From positions 248,001-312,000 of the forward strand of contig NZ_VVIQ01000002.1 in NCBI RefSeq assembly GCF_009728485.1: a DNA stretch of 64,000 bases, in the 5' to 3' direction. Positions 8,180 to 17,510 of this stretch are shown here, piece by piece. Source of the DNA: Prevotella vespertina (lineage in GTDB: Bacteria; Bacteroidota; Bacteroidia; Bacteroidales; Bacteroidaceae). The position numbers were made by a program, and so were the translations under genes. The stretch's first letter is position 1. Every line of letters starts with the position of its first letter. The notes beneath the pieces are model-generated. The model ran no database searches. It was given only the letters and a program-made list of their open reading frames with translations, and was not told the DNA's origin.

Positions 8180-8436
8180 TGTTTTTTACTTGCAAAATTA
8201 CACTTCTTTGAGGAACTTTGAGTGGTGCAAAACATTGATAATGAAAGAGAAAACGCCGTTTTAGTTACCACTTTCAGCCGTCCTTTTCCTTTCATCGTTT
8301 TTCGAACGATTTGGTAACTGAACTCCCTCCTTTTCGCTCCCTTTTCTGCCTGTTTTCTATGATGCAACCCTAAGAAGAAACAAGCAATATCCGCTGTATT
8401 TCAGTCAGATATGAATTTTATGCCATATTCTGCTTT

Positions 8437-9622
8437 CTACTCCCATACTTCCGCATAAAACGCCGCCAGCTCAGGCACCTTGATAAATGTTCTGAAGCGT
8501 TCCTTCTGTATGATGTCATTCGTGATGGAGAACTCATAGTCGGTCGACTTCTTGGCAAAGACTGCTGCCCATGCGTCAAAGCTGTTGATACCCTGCCTCT
8601 CCAAAGCTTGCGGACGCAGATACTTGAACAGAAGATACAGTTCCGTCAGGCTATTGGAAATGGTCGTTCCAGAAAGGAAAGTCGCTCCCAAGTCTTTGCC
8701 AGACCTCTCCTGTATGGTACGAATGGCAAAGAGCATGTTTAAGGCACGTTGTGAGCCATCAGGATTGCCCAAGCCCGACACACGGTCATGGCGGGTGTTG
8801 AACATCAGGTTCTTGAACTGGTGCGATTCATCTACAAAGAGGTGGTCGATACCCATCATCTTGAAGTCTACGGCATCGTCCTTACGCTCAGCGATGCTGT
8901 CCTGTATATTCTGTAACTTGGCTTCAAGTGTCTGTTTGCGCTTCTCCAAGCCTTTGAGCATTCCACGGGAGATGTCTCTTCCTTGTTGTCGCAACACTTC
9001 GAGATTTTCTTCTACGGAGTCCAGTTCCTTCTGCATAATAGCCTCCTGTATCTCCAATGCCTGCGGTATCATACCGAACTGCTCGTGCGTGAGGATGATA
9101 CAGTCCCAGTCGTTGTTCTTGATGTCGTTGAAAATACGCTGGCGGTTCTGCTTATTGAAATCATTCTTACCTGGATAGAGTACCTTAGCATTAGGATAAG
9201 CTTTCCTAAAGGTGTCGGCAATATCAAAGACGTTTGCTTTCAGTCCGATAATCATTGGTTTATTCGCCAACCCCAACCGTTTCATCTCGTAGGCTGCCGT
9301 ACACATGATGAGTGTCTTTCCCGCTCCCACCTCGTGGTCGCAGATGCCGCCATCGTTGGTTTTGAGCATCCACACGGCATTCTTCTGACTCTTGTAAAGG
9401 TCGGCAATGTCCAACCGTCTGAGGTCAAGGTCGGGGAAAGTTTGGTGCGTACCGTCAAAGTTGGGTCGCACAAAACAGTTGAAAAGGCGGTTGTACCTGT
9501 CGGAGAGTTGCTGTTTGAAGGTATCAGGTGTACGTCCGAGCCAATCGACAAAGCCCTGTCTGATTTCTTCAATCTTGGCATTTGCCATCTGGATGGCATG
9601 TGCGTCCCAAATTCGGATTATT
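8437..9622 (-). pseudogene. Helicase/methylase (SNF2-like), internal fragment
   Basis: This piece contains Walker A-like DHEVGAGKTLIM, a DESH box (FVDESHQFKN) and LSGTTISNSLTE, all typical of the large (usually 1800-2000 residue) helicase-methylase encoded by CTnDOT-type elements. The frame extends upstream of Met 9588 to about 9622 without its natural start, and it ends abruptly after FYAEVWE where the family normally continues. The N-terminal 127 residues of such a protein lie at 12606-12989. The gene was thus cut on both sides: by the restriction-modification island and by the integrase element. Confidence 0.8.
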
Positions 9623-9705
9623 GATTGTAGCTATTGAATACAAAAAGTTTCTCACATAAACCTAATATATGCTTGTGCTTTATTGTTTATATCGTTATTT
9701 TTTCG

Positions 9706-9713
9706 TAAGTTTG
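9706..9713 (+). promoter_or_regulatory. Promoter of the restriction-modification operon
   Basis: TAAGTTTG fits the Bacteroidetes -7 box and lies 28 bases before ATG 9741. It supports that start over the upstream ATG at 9669, which would precede the transcript. Confidence 0.6.
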
Positions 9714-9740
9714 CAAGTCAATATTTGGCGAGACAATACG

Positions 9741-11015
9741 ATGAAGATAAGATTTATAGACCTTTTCGCAGGGATTGGCGGAATACGCAAAGGATTGGAA
9801 CAAGCAATCGCAGAGCGTGCTGATGTTTCCGAGTGTGTTTTTACTTCGGAGATTAAGCCCCATGCCATAAAAGTGCTTGAGCAGAATCACCCCACAGATA
9901 CGATTACAGGTGATATAACCAAAGTAAATGCGGCTGACATTCCCGATTTCGACATTCTTTGTGCAGGTTTCCCCTGCCAGGCTTTCAGTGCAGCAGGTAA
10001 TAGAAGAGGATTTGCTGATACGAGAGGAACATTATTCTTTGACGTTGAACGTATCTTATTAGAAAAGAAGCCTAAAGGATTTATTCTCGAAAACGTTGAG
10101 GGACTGGTCAATCATGATGGTGGAAAAACTCTCAAGATTATTTTAGACCATCTTCATTCTGCTGGTTATAAAGTCAGTCATCGTATTCTTAACTCAAAGG
10201 ATTTCGGTGTACCGCAAGAACGTAAAAGAATTTATATTGTCGGGACATTGCAGAAAGCACCTGATTTAACTGATTTCCCAATAGTTCATCGTTGTATGCG
10301 TGATATTATGGAAACAGGGAAAACGGTTTCTAATACAAAGTTTACCCGACTTCTCTTGAAGAATTTTACTTTAGAAGAACTTTATGGGAAATCCATCAAG
10401 GACAAGCGTGGTGGAAAAAATAATATCCATAGTTGGGACTTACAGGTAAAAGGTCCTACGAGCAAAGCAGAACGTATGCTCTTGAATCAGATTTTAACTG
10501 AACGACGTAAGAAGAAGTGGGCAGAGTTATATGGCATTGAATGGATGGACGGAATGCCTTTGACTGCTGACATGATAGCTTCGTTCTACAAAGGAAATGA
10601 TTTGCATGTCCTACTTAGCAGCCTTGAACAGAAAGGATATTTGAAGTATGAGTTTCCAAAGAAAAAAGTTTGGGTAACAGATGAAAACGGCAATAAAGCC
10701 AGTTACAGGGAATACGACACAACAAAGCCACAAGGTTATAATATCGTTTCAGGTAAACTAAGTTTTGAAGTAAACAAGGTTCTTTCGCCCAATGAGGTTG
10801 CTCCAACTTTGGTTGCTATGGATATGCAGAAACTCTATGTCCCTGACACAGGAGGAATAAGACGGCTTACTATTCGGGAGGGGTTAAGGCTCTTCGGCTA
10901 TCCTGAGGATTATAGGCTTGATTTGCCAGAGAAAGAAGCTTTCGACTTATTGGGTAATACCGTGGTTGTACCTGTCATCAAGGCAGTTGCAGCAAGACTA
11001 TTAGATGCAATTTAA
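9741..11015 (+). CDS. DNA (cytosine-5) methyltransferase
   Basis: The 424-residue enzyme shows the 5mC methyltransferase motifs in order: I (DLFAGIGGIRKGL), IV with the catalytic Cys (GFPCQAFSAAG), VI (ENVEGL), VIII (QERKRIYIVG) and X (LLGNTVVVPVIKAV). The target recognition region lies between VIII and X. Start at ATG 9741 is favoured by the promoter position and by motif I, which follows at once, as usual. It is transcribed with the restriction enzyme gene 13 bases downstream and protects the host DNA from it. The island sits inside a disrupted helicase gene of the opposite strand. Confidence 0.92.
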   Translation: MKIRFIDLFAGIGGIRKGLEQAIAERADVSECVFTSEIKPHAIKVLEQNHPTDTITGDITKVNAADIPDFDILCAGFPCQAFSAAGNRRGFADTRGTLFFDVERILLEKKPKGFILENVEGLVNHDGGKTLKIILDHLHSAGYKVSHRILNSKDFGVPQERKRIYIVGTLQKAPDLTDFPIVHRCMRDIMETGKTVSNTKFTRLLLKNFTLEELYGKSIKDKRGGKNNIHSWDLQVKGPTSKAERMLLNQILTERRKKKWAELYGIEWMDGMPLTADMIASFYKGNDLHVLLSSLEQKGYLKYEFPKKKVWVTDENGNKASYREYDTTKPQGYNIVSGKLSFEVNKVLSPNEVAPTLVAMDMQKLYVPDTGGIRRLTIREGLRLFGYPEDYRLDLPEKEAFDLLGNTVVVPVIKAVAARLLDAI

Positions 11016-11027
11016 AATATCAAATAT

Positions 11028-11759
11028 ATGGAAAAACTTACACCAGAAGAAGTCTATAACAGACTATTAGATGATTACGACATTAAAAGCCTTGATGGAA
11101 AAATCCAGTTCTTTCTTGGCGATGTAGATATTATCGTAAAACAGAAAGATGTTGTGGGAAATATTGTTCAAGAGTGGCTGGAGGGCTGGTTTAAAAAACG
11201 TGAAATAGCCTACCTGCCAAGTGATAATCCACAACTTCCACCCGATTTCTACCTCGACCCTGACGACAAGAAACACTCTCTTTTAGAGGTCAAGGCATTC
11301 AACAGAGACGCTTCGCCCGCTTTTGATCTCGCCGACTTTACGGGTTATGCTAAAGCTATATTGAAAGAACCATGGGAACTGGATACAAAGTATTTGATAT
11401 TCGGTTATAACATGTCGGACGAGGGAATTGTTACTATCAAAGACTTGTGGATAAAGAACGTTTGGGAAATAAGTCGTTCGTCGGACAAATGGGCACTCAA
11501 TGTGCAGTACAAGAATGAGCAGATAAACAAGATACGTCCTGCAACATGGTATGCCAATAAGGCAAAATTCCCGTTGTTCCAAAGCTTGGAACATTATCTT
11601 TCAGCCTTAGAACAGACGCTGGTTGACTATCCCGACACAAGAGCATTGTCCATCGGCTGGCGAAAGAAGATGCAGGATAGCTATAATGCTTTTTCTGGAC
11701 GAAAGATAACTATTCCACGCTGGGAGGACATTGAGGAGATTTATCAAGGAAAGAAATAA
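11028..11759 (+). CDS. Type II restriction endonuclease
   Basis: The 243-residue protein directly follows the methyltransferase gene, which is the standard type II arrangement. A PD-(D/E)xK-like site is visible: PPDFYLDP followed by HSLLEVKAFN, about residues 66-90. The sequence around VGNIVQEWL and the overall length recall the NgoBV/NlaIV family (target GGNNCC), but that assignment is from memory and the specificity is uncertain. It is full length with no obvious damage, so the system may be active. Confidence 0.75.
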   Translation: MEKLTPEEVYNRLLDDYDIKSLDGKIQFFLGDVDIIVKQKDVVGNIVQEWLEGWFKKREIAYLPSDNPQLPPDFYLDPDDKKHSLLEVKAFNRDASPAFDLADFTGYAKAILKEPWELDTKYLIFGYNMSDEGIVTIKDLWIKNVWEISRSSDKWALNVQYKNEQINKIRPATWYANKAKFPLFQSLEHYLSALEQTLVDYPDTRALSIGWRKKMQDSYNAFSGRKITIPRWEDIEEIYQGKK

Positions 11760-11781
11760 TTGTTTTTCTTGGGAAATTCTT

Positions 11782-11869
11782 ACCATTCTTTCAGAAAGCT
11801 AATAAGTAATATTTAAAAAGTTCCTAAGCTTTCGGCAAAAAGCTCTTAAGCTTTTTTCTGTTAGTTCTT
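11782..11869 (+). repeat. 22-nt-period array (array E), upstream of HU gene 1
   Basis: Four consecutive 22-base units start at 11782, 11804, 11826 and 11848. The last two begin AAGCTTT and end CTCTT/TTCTT; the second begins AAGTAAT and the first ends AAGCTAAT. Some units contain a small inverted repeat (AAGCTTTcggcAAAAAGCTCTT). The array lies between the restriction gene and the HU promoter. Confidence 0.65.
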
Positions 11870-11890
11870 GGTTTGATAAAATTTTATTAC

Positions 11891-11898
11891 TATCTTTG
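11891..11898 (+). promoter_or_regulatory. Promoter of HU gene 1
   Basis: TATCTTTG matches TAnnTTTG, with TTGG about 25 bases upstream as a possible -33 element. It predicts a leader of about 80 bases before ATG 11987. Confidence 0.55.
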
Positions 11899-11986
11899 CT
11901 GTTGGTTGCCCATGACAGCCACCTTTGTGGGTCTTATGGTCTCGACTCACGCAAGGCTAACAATGCAGACCAACTTTGTATATACT

Positions 11987-12463
11987 ATGGCAAACAAGCC
12001 TTTACAATTTATTCTGACTGAGCGCAAGCTCAATGTGGGCAAGACGGGTGAGAAAACCGTACAGATTGCCCAACCTACGGGACGACACCGTGTGGATTTC
12101 CGCAACTTCTACGAACGGGTGGCTAAGTCTACTACTTTCAATCCACAGGAAGTAGCGGCAGTCCTTAATCTTGCTACTGAAACGGCTCGCGACATTGTGG
12201 CTAATGGCGACATCGTGGACTTTGGTGACCTCGGCACGCTGAAGCCATCGTTCAAGAGTAAAGCCGTTGAAGTGGGTACGCCTTTCCGTGCGCAGGTGCA
12301 TATCGAAAAGCCTGTGGTGCGACTGGTGGCATCAACCAAGTATTTCACGCTGACCGATGTTGCCTATGAGCAGGTGACGAAGAAGGAGACTAAGAAGAAA
12401 GAAGAGGGCGGTATCGGGAAAAAGAAACCAGGACCAGAGCCTGAACCTGTCCCAGAACCGTAA
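11987..12463 (+). CDS. HU-family DNA-binding protein 1
   Basis: The 158-residue protein is a Bacteroidales HU-type protein with an N-terminal extension and a Lys-rich, then Pro/Glu C-terminal tail (GPEPEPVPEP). The core contains VDFGDLGTLKPSFKSK, the turn before the DNA-binding arm. It is paralogous to HU gene 3 (41351-41812): both start MAN(K/R)P and share HPTGR-like and NGDIVDFGD text. The start at 11987 is chosen by that alignment and by the promoter at 11891. Such proteins bend DNA. It is placed with the restriction-modification genes on the inserted island and ends at a good terminator. Confidence 0.85.
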   Translation: MANKPLQFILTERKLNVGKTGEKTVQIAQPTGRHRVDFRNFYERVAKSTTFNPQEVAAVLNLATETARDIVANGDIVDFGDLGTLKPSFKSKAVEVGTPFRAQVHIEKPVVRLVASTKYFTLTDVAYEQVTKKETKKKEEGGIGKKKPGPEPEPVPEP

Positions 12464-12517
12464 AGTGCGCCTAACGGTTGTTGTGAAAGAATCACAAACC
12501 TTGTGAGTAAAAGAATT

Positions 12518-12557
12518 GGCTGCTCGGGCAAAGTTGATTGCTGGAGCAGCCTTTTTC
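12518..12557 (+). terminator. Terminator of HU gene 1
   Basis: GGCTGCTC pairs with GAGCAGCC (12544-12551), followed by TTTTTC, so it is a rho-independent terminator for the plus strand. Confidence 0.75.
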
Positions 12558-12605
12558 TTTTTAACTTCAAATGTGTGCATCCATGCCCATAGATGGGACT
12601 AAACA

Positions 12606-12989
12606 TCATCTTACCTGCAGGTTTGTGGAGGCAAGTGCGTCTGAGATGGCAGAAACGATACGGGTATCGGTATAGAAGGAGGTCAGTACGCTTGCCTTGA
12701 TGCTCTCCCAATACCGCTTGGCGGTGTTGGCATCTACGGCTTCACGATAAATTATCTGCTTGAGCTGTTGGGTTGGTTCAAAGAGATTCTGCTCAGACTT
12801 GCTCCAATAGCGTATATCATCGGGATTATCTGTGCGGTTGAGTACACATTTCAAGCCACCGAAGCCCTGATAGTTCCGCAAGATACTTTTCTCAGCTTCG
12901 GTGGCTTCGCGGCGTTCTTTTTCCAAGCGCAGCACGACACGGATAGCTTCCGTGTTGGCTTGCAGGACTTCTTTCTTATTGTATGCCAT
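12606..12989 (-). pseudogene. Helicase/methylase, N-terminal fragment
   Basis: The first 127 residues (MAYNKKEVLQANTEAIRVV, then YQGFGGLKCVLN and a segment ending ISDALAST) match the N-terminus of the giant helicase-methylase of CTnDOT-like elements, where the adenine-methylase motifs should follow. The frame leaves the family after about residue 122 and stops. The next recognisable part is at 9622 downstream on the same strand, so roughly a thousand residues are missing and the 3-kb restriction-modification island occupies their place. Confidence 0.75.
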
Positions 12990-13081
12990 AAGGTATAACG
13001 TATTCTATTATGGGAATAATAACTCTGACACCTAAGCTTGACCGTAATGTCAGACTTTAGTATCAGAAATGAAGTAATATG

Positions 13082-15153
13082 CTATTTCCGTTTCTTGTTT
13101 TGCTCAAACTCAAAGGTGGTGGTATAATCATCCTTCAAAACCAGTCGGGCATTGAACTTCTTGCCAGCCTTGCTGGTCAGTCCTTTAAGGATAAGCGTAC
13201 GACCAGAGCTTATCAAGTCACGGATGTTATCTTCAGAGAGAAGTATGCCGCAGACTTCACGAAACACGTGAAAGCCACAGCTTTCATGCCTGCACTTGGC
13301 TACCTTGGCATAGATGCCGAACTCTGCTGTCCGCATTTTGGGCAGCGGTAGACAGGATAGGACTTCTGCTCTGAAGAAAGCGAGAGGAGTTCCTCGCAGA
13401 TTGTTCCTACGTATGAGTTGATACCCTGTGCGAACTTATCAGATGGCATCTTTCCTGCTTCAATAGCGGCAAGGGCAAGTTCCCAACTGCCTGTCATCTC
13501 CGCGTTGGCAATCTTCTTATCTTTGACAATCTCATAGACTGCCAGCCCTTTTTCTGTCGGTATGATGGATTTCTTGTCTCTTCGGATATAATCACGGAGA
13601 ATAAGCGTCTCGATAATGTTGGCACGGGTGGCAGGTGTTCCAATACCACACTCTGCCATTGCCTTGCGTTTGTCATCCTCTTCCACTTCCTTACCTGCAT
13701 TTTCCATAGCAGAAAGCAGTGTCGCTTCTGTGTAGAGAGGTTTAGGTTTGGTCTTATGCTCGGTGATGTCTGCATTAACAAGTGATAGGACTTCACCTTC
13801 TGTTAAGTTCGGCAATGAAGACAAAATATATTCATCACCATCTTCTTTCTTTTCAGCTTCTACTTCTTTATCTTTCTGTACAGCTTTCCAGCCCAAGGAG
13901 ATTTGTCGGCATGCTTTCCAAGTAAAGGTGTTGGTGCCATCCGTGAACCGTACCTGCATACGCTCTTCCTCGGAATCGGGAGAAAAGGCTTCTACGAAGC
14001 GATTAACTACCATTTGATAGATAGTTATTTCATCTGTCGACAATCCTGATGGTGTTTCACCAGTCGGGATGATGGCGTGGTGGTCGGTAACTTTGGCATT
14101 GTCCACCGAGTGGCGGTTAAGTGGATTGGATAGTGTCTTGCCTATCTTGCGGAGCAGGACGGGTACTTCCTCGAAGACATCCTCGCTGATGTATCGGCTG
14201 CCAGTGCGGGGATAGGTCGTGATTTTCTTCTCATAGAGGCTCTGGGCTATCGAGAGGGTCTTGTCCGCTGAAAAGCCGTGGCGTCTGTTGGCATCCTTCT
14301 GCAAGGCAGTAAGGTCGTACAAGAGTGGTGGCGGTGTGCCAGCCACCTTTCTTACGACCGATTCCACTGTAAGCTGGCTCTGACTGCGAAGTGCAGCGAG
14401 AGCAGTCTGTGCCAATGCTTCACTCTCATAGTCTTCACTGCCAGCGGCTTTTATCGACAAACCCTCTTTTTCTGTAAGGACGGATAATTTCCAATAGGGT
14501 ACGGAAGAAAAATCACGGTTCTCTATGTACCGACGGCAGACCATAGCAAGTGTCGGGGTCTGTACCCGTCCCAAAGAATAGCCGCCTTTGTGGGCAATGG
14601 ACAGCGCACGGCTGGCATTGATGCCCACGAGCCAGTCAGCTTCGCTTCTTGCCTTGGCGGAATGATAGAGATTGTCGTAACAGTTTCCAGGTTTGAGGTT
14701 GGAAAGTCCCTCACGAATAGCCTTATCGGTAAGTGAACTTATCCAAAAACGGTCGAAAGGCTTTCTACAACCAAGATGTTGGTAGATATAGCGGAAGATA
14801 AGTTCACCCTCTCGTCCTGCATCAGTAGCGACGATGATACGGTCCGTCTTGTCGAAGCATGAACGGATGACTTTAAGTTGCTTCAATGCTGCAGGGTCTG
14901 ATACATACTCCTTGTCCTTACGTACTTGTCGTACCACTAACTGAAAGGGATTGGGACGAATGGGCAGGTCTTCAGCTTTGTAGGCAGAAAAGCCATAGGC
15001 TTCAGGCATGGCAAGGGCGATGAGGTGTCCCATTGCCCATGTAACAAGGTAACTGTTGCACTCCATATATCCATCCTGCTTACTATTTGCCCCTACGATG
15101 CGGGCAATATCTCTGGCAACCGAGGGTTTCTCGGCAATAATACAAGTTATCAT
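13082..15153 (-). pseudogene. topB: DNA topoisomerase III, frameshifted near 3' end
   Basis: The main frame (15153 to 13300, 617 residues) is a type IA topoisomerase: toprim start CIIAEKPSVARDIA, DAGREGELIFRYIY, and the active-site Tyr in TYPRTGSRYIS. It ends after the zinc-finger-like YRCPKCG. The rest of the normal C-terminus (AEFGIYAKVAKC, CRHESCGFHVF, to NKKRK) continues in another frame down to 13082. A single-base loss is the simplest explanation. The heptamer C CCA AAA is in the correct phase for a -1 slip that would enter exactly this frame, but the slip would skip the second Cys. The catalytic domain is intact, so the protein may still work. Confidence 0.8.
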
Positions 15154-15174
15154 AGTCGATAATAGAATTAAGGG

Positions 15175-16572
15175 TTACATCTTACGTCCACGGGACTTCT
15201 TCTGCTTGTTTTCGTCCTTCTTTTGCTTGGCAGTAGGCTGTGTCTGTCCCGTTTTGAGTGGTTCTTTTATGTTCTTGGTGGCTTCGTTGGTCTTGCCGTG
15301 GTTATTGACCGCAACCTGCGTCTTGTGTTCCTCTGCTACGGCAACCACCTTTTCCTTACCGGTTTCCTGCTTCTTATCGGGGTTCCATCTGTAAAACCGT
15401 GGGCGGTTCTGTTCCTTGTCCATTCGAACATAAGCATTGAATTTGTTACCAGCCTTGTCCACCATGTTCTTCAAATAGAGCGTGTGGCCACTGTCGAGTG
15501 CTTCACGCTGTTTATCTGACAGCTCCAAGCCACAGAGCTTATGCGGAACGCCTTGCTGCTGTGTCTGCTGCTGCCGTTCCTTAAATCCACGGTTGTTGTC
15601 AAAGATAAATTCAATGCCTTTCTTCTCTGCATTGACTTGCAAGGTTGCATCGAAGGACTTGCCGCTCTTGGCGGTCATGCCTTCCACTTTCACGGCTTTG
15701 CCCTCCACTAGGTCTTTATACTGGGCATCAGAAAGTGTCAAGCCCTTGATTTCCTTGGGGATGTTCACTCGGTCGGCACGCAAAGCAATGATTTCATTGG
15801 TTTGTGGGTCAATGGAAATGTATGCAGAGAAAGGTTCTCCGTTCTTGGGAGTCACTTCGATGGTTTTACCGAGATTGCCCGTAGCGAGAAGTGCCTCCTT
15901 TTCTTCGGGAGAGAACTTGTAACCCATATAGGGAAAGTCAAGCTGTGGTTCTTTTCTCAAAGGATGAATTGCCAAACCGACATTGCCGTTATCGTCCGTA
16001 CGGAGCGCAAGACGTGCTTCAGTGTAGATGATGGTGTCGCCGATAGGAACAGCAATCGTTACGAGGTTGGTCTTTTGCCAATTGAGCATCTTTTCCAATT
16101 CTCCACTCTGCTCCAATCGCTCACGGGTAAGTCCGAGATTATCGAGTTGCTTCCAATCCACCATTTCAGGGTCGATAGCGGTGGCATTTTTCTGCCGAGG
16201 CAGATAGTCCTCAAAGGGAATGTCCATCTCAGCCAGCTGCTGCTTGCTTTCGAGCTTCTCGCGGTTTTGCAGCATGGTACGCAGATTGTCCACGCCCTGC
16301 TCCACATTGTCTGCCAATACCTTGTACAACCCGAAATGAGTCGGGTTATTGAACTGTTTGAGGAAGTTGGTCATGAAGTTCTTCAGAAGTCCGTCCTTGT
16401 TGTTGAACTTCAAGAACGCTGCCTGATTGGCAGCTGTTGCTTCAGTGGTCTTGAGGTTACCCTTGTCGTCGATACCTGAAACTACGGAGAGTTTTCCTGC
16501 TTCCTTTTCGTTCTTTACTTCCGTGCGGTCTTCCAAGACCAGCACATAGTTGTCATTGCTGTTTGATTCCAT
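15175..16572 (-). CDS. DUF4099/DUF3945 domain protein
   Basis: The 465-residue protein has an N-terminal DUF4099-type part and repeated DUF3945-type modules in the second half (GLTLSDAQYKDLVEGKAVKV, GLELSDKQREALDSGHTLY), then a Lys-rich tail ending SRGRKM. A related module forms the C-terminus of the neighbouring topoisomerase (LISSGRTLILKGLTSKAGKKF). Such genes sit beside topB in CTnDOT-like elements; function is unknown, but the topoisomerase link suggests DNA processing. It ends 21 bases before the topB start, so it is probably in the same operon. Confidence 0.8.
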   Translation of the reverse strand: MESNSNDNYVLVLEDRTEVKNEKEAGKLSVVSGIDDKGNLKTTEATAANQAAFLKFNNKDGLLKNFMTNFLKQFNNPTHFGLYKVLADNVEQGVDNLRTMLQNREKLESKQQLAEMDIPFEDYLPRQKNATAIDPEMVDWKQLDNLGLTRERLEQSGELEKMLNWQKTNLVTIAVPIGDTIIYTEARLALRTDDNGNVGLAIHPLRKEPQLDFPYMGYKFSPEEKEALLATGNLGKTIEVTPKNGEPFSAYISIDPQTNEIIALRADRVNIPKEIKGLTLSDAQYKDLVEGKAVKVEGMTAKSGKSFDATLQVNAEKKGIEFIFDNNRGFKERQQQTQQQGVPHKLCGLELSDKQREALDSGHTLYLKNMVDKAGNKFNAYVRMDKEQNRPRFYRWNPDKKQETGKEKVVAVAEEHKTQVAVNNHGKTNEATKNIKEPLKTGQTQPTAKQKKDENKQKKSRGRKM

Positions 16573-16729
16573 AATTTGTTACTATTATATGTATAGAGTT
16601 TCGAACAACAAAATTATAGTGAAAAATCTTCCAAACGAGTCATGAAGGAAAAATCAGGACATACTAAGATAAAGACAGAAAATATAAAAACAAGGTGTCA
16701 TCTTATAAGAATTTAAGCATTATCACTGC

Positions 16730-17040
16730 TGTCCACTTAAACTCAGTAATTGTTCTTTGAAATAGTTGAATTTAGCTAGTTGCAAAATTTTTCTGAATCA
16801 ACGGATTTGAATTTGTACCTTTGCAGGGGATCATCAGATTCTGCATATGTATAAAGACAAATACGTTTTCGCTCAGTTAGTCTCATTTCTTGACAGAAAC
16901 TGCTTCAATTATCTTGTACGTAAATACGGAACTGATAAGTATGTGAAGTTCTTTAGTTGCTGGAATCAGTTGCTTACCCTCATATTTACGCTAGTTCGGG
17001 ATAAGGGTTTGCTTAGAATAGTTCCAATTGTATTGGAGGG
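16730..17040 (+). mobile_element. IS4-family insertion sequence, 5' fragment
   Basis: After the promoter TACCTTTG (16816-16823) comes the start of a transposase at 16847: MYKDKYVFAQLVSFLDRNC, then LVRKYG and CWNQLL. I recognise this as the N-terminus of IS4-family (DUF4372-type) transposases of Bacteroidales. Similarity fades within about 65 codons, where the frame enters the reverse complement of a DUF3945-type gene. The catalytic DDE region is absent, so the copy is dead. The left end is near 16730 but its inverted repeat cannot be confirmed. Confidence 0.65.
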
Positions 17041-17337
17041 AGCATCCGGTGCTTTGAGCATCTCGGTGAGCACTCGTGCACTGGCAACAACACCCTCGAA
17101 GAGGACTTTGAAGAAGTGGAATTGTGTGGGGGGCTTGAACTACCGTATGAAGTTGGAGAGGAGGTTCTCCAAAGCATTGCTGTGCTTGTCGATCTTCAGG
17201 AAACTCTGTTCATGTTCGGCGGTGGGCGATACTGTCTTCAGTCCGCCTTTCTCATCTGTCCCTGAGAGGGCTTTGAGATTCTCGTACTTGGAGTCTTTCA
17301 TCAAAAGGGCTTCTTGATCTTTGATTTTTTCGTCCAT
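17040..17337 (-). pseudogene. Second DUF4099/DUF3945 protein, N-terminal fragment with amber codon
   Basis: Residues 1-65 (MDEKIKDQEALLMKDSKYEN onward) align with the N-terminus of the gene at 15175-16572 (LSGTDEKGGLKTV with VSGIDDKGNLKTT). The frame hits TAG at 17140-17142 just after NFIR, where a Gln (CAG) is expected. Sense sequence resumes at once (FKPPTQFHFFKV, then EGVVASARVLTEML) until the IS fragment near 17040. The gene is therefore broken twice, by a nonsense change and by truncation. A TACCTTTG promoter box remains at 17377-17384. Confidence 0.7.
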
Positions 17338-17464
17338 CTTACAATGTATTTAATGACACCAATAGCGGTGTATGGGCAAAGGTAAATCAAAGAAACTGTG
17401 CATGTTAGCAGTTGGAAATAACTGCGTACTTGTGGCGTTAATATGGATGAAAGTGGCAAAAAGA

Positions 17465-17490
17465 GAGGTATGGATCAAACTCCATACCTC
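17465..17490 (-). terminator. Terminator of the ABC transporter operon
   Basis: GAGGTATGGA pairs with TCCATACCTC across a six-base loop. On the minus strand it is followed by TCTCTTTTTG. It lies 20 bases after the stop of the second ABC gene. Confidence 0.75.
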
Positions 17491-17510
17491 CATATTTTTC
17501 ATTGATTAGG

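Noticed and set aside
13300..13345. Firm call of programmed frameshifting in topB
   Set aside because: A simple deletion explains the data, and slippage would remove a Cys of the zinc motif, so it is reported only as a possibility.
15802..16479. 225-codon plus-strand open frame
   Set aside because: It is opposite the DUF3945-type gene, whose family match is clear.
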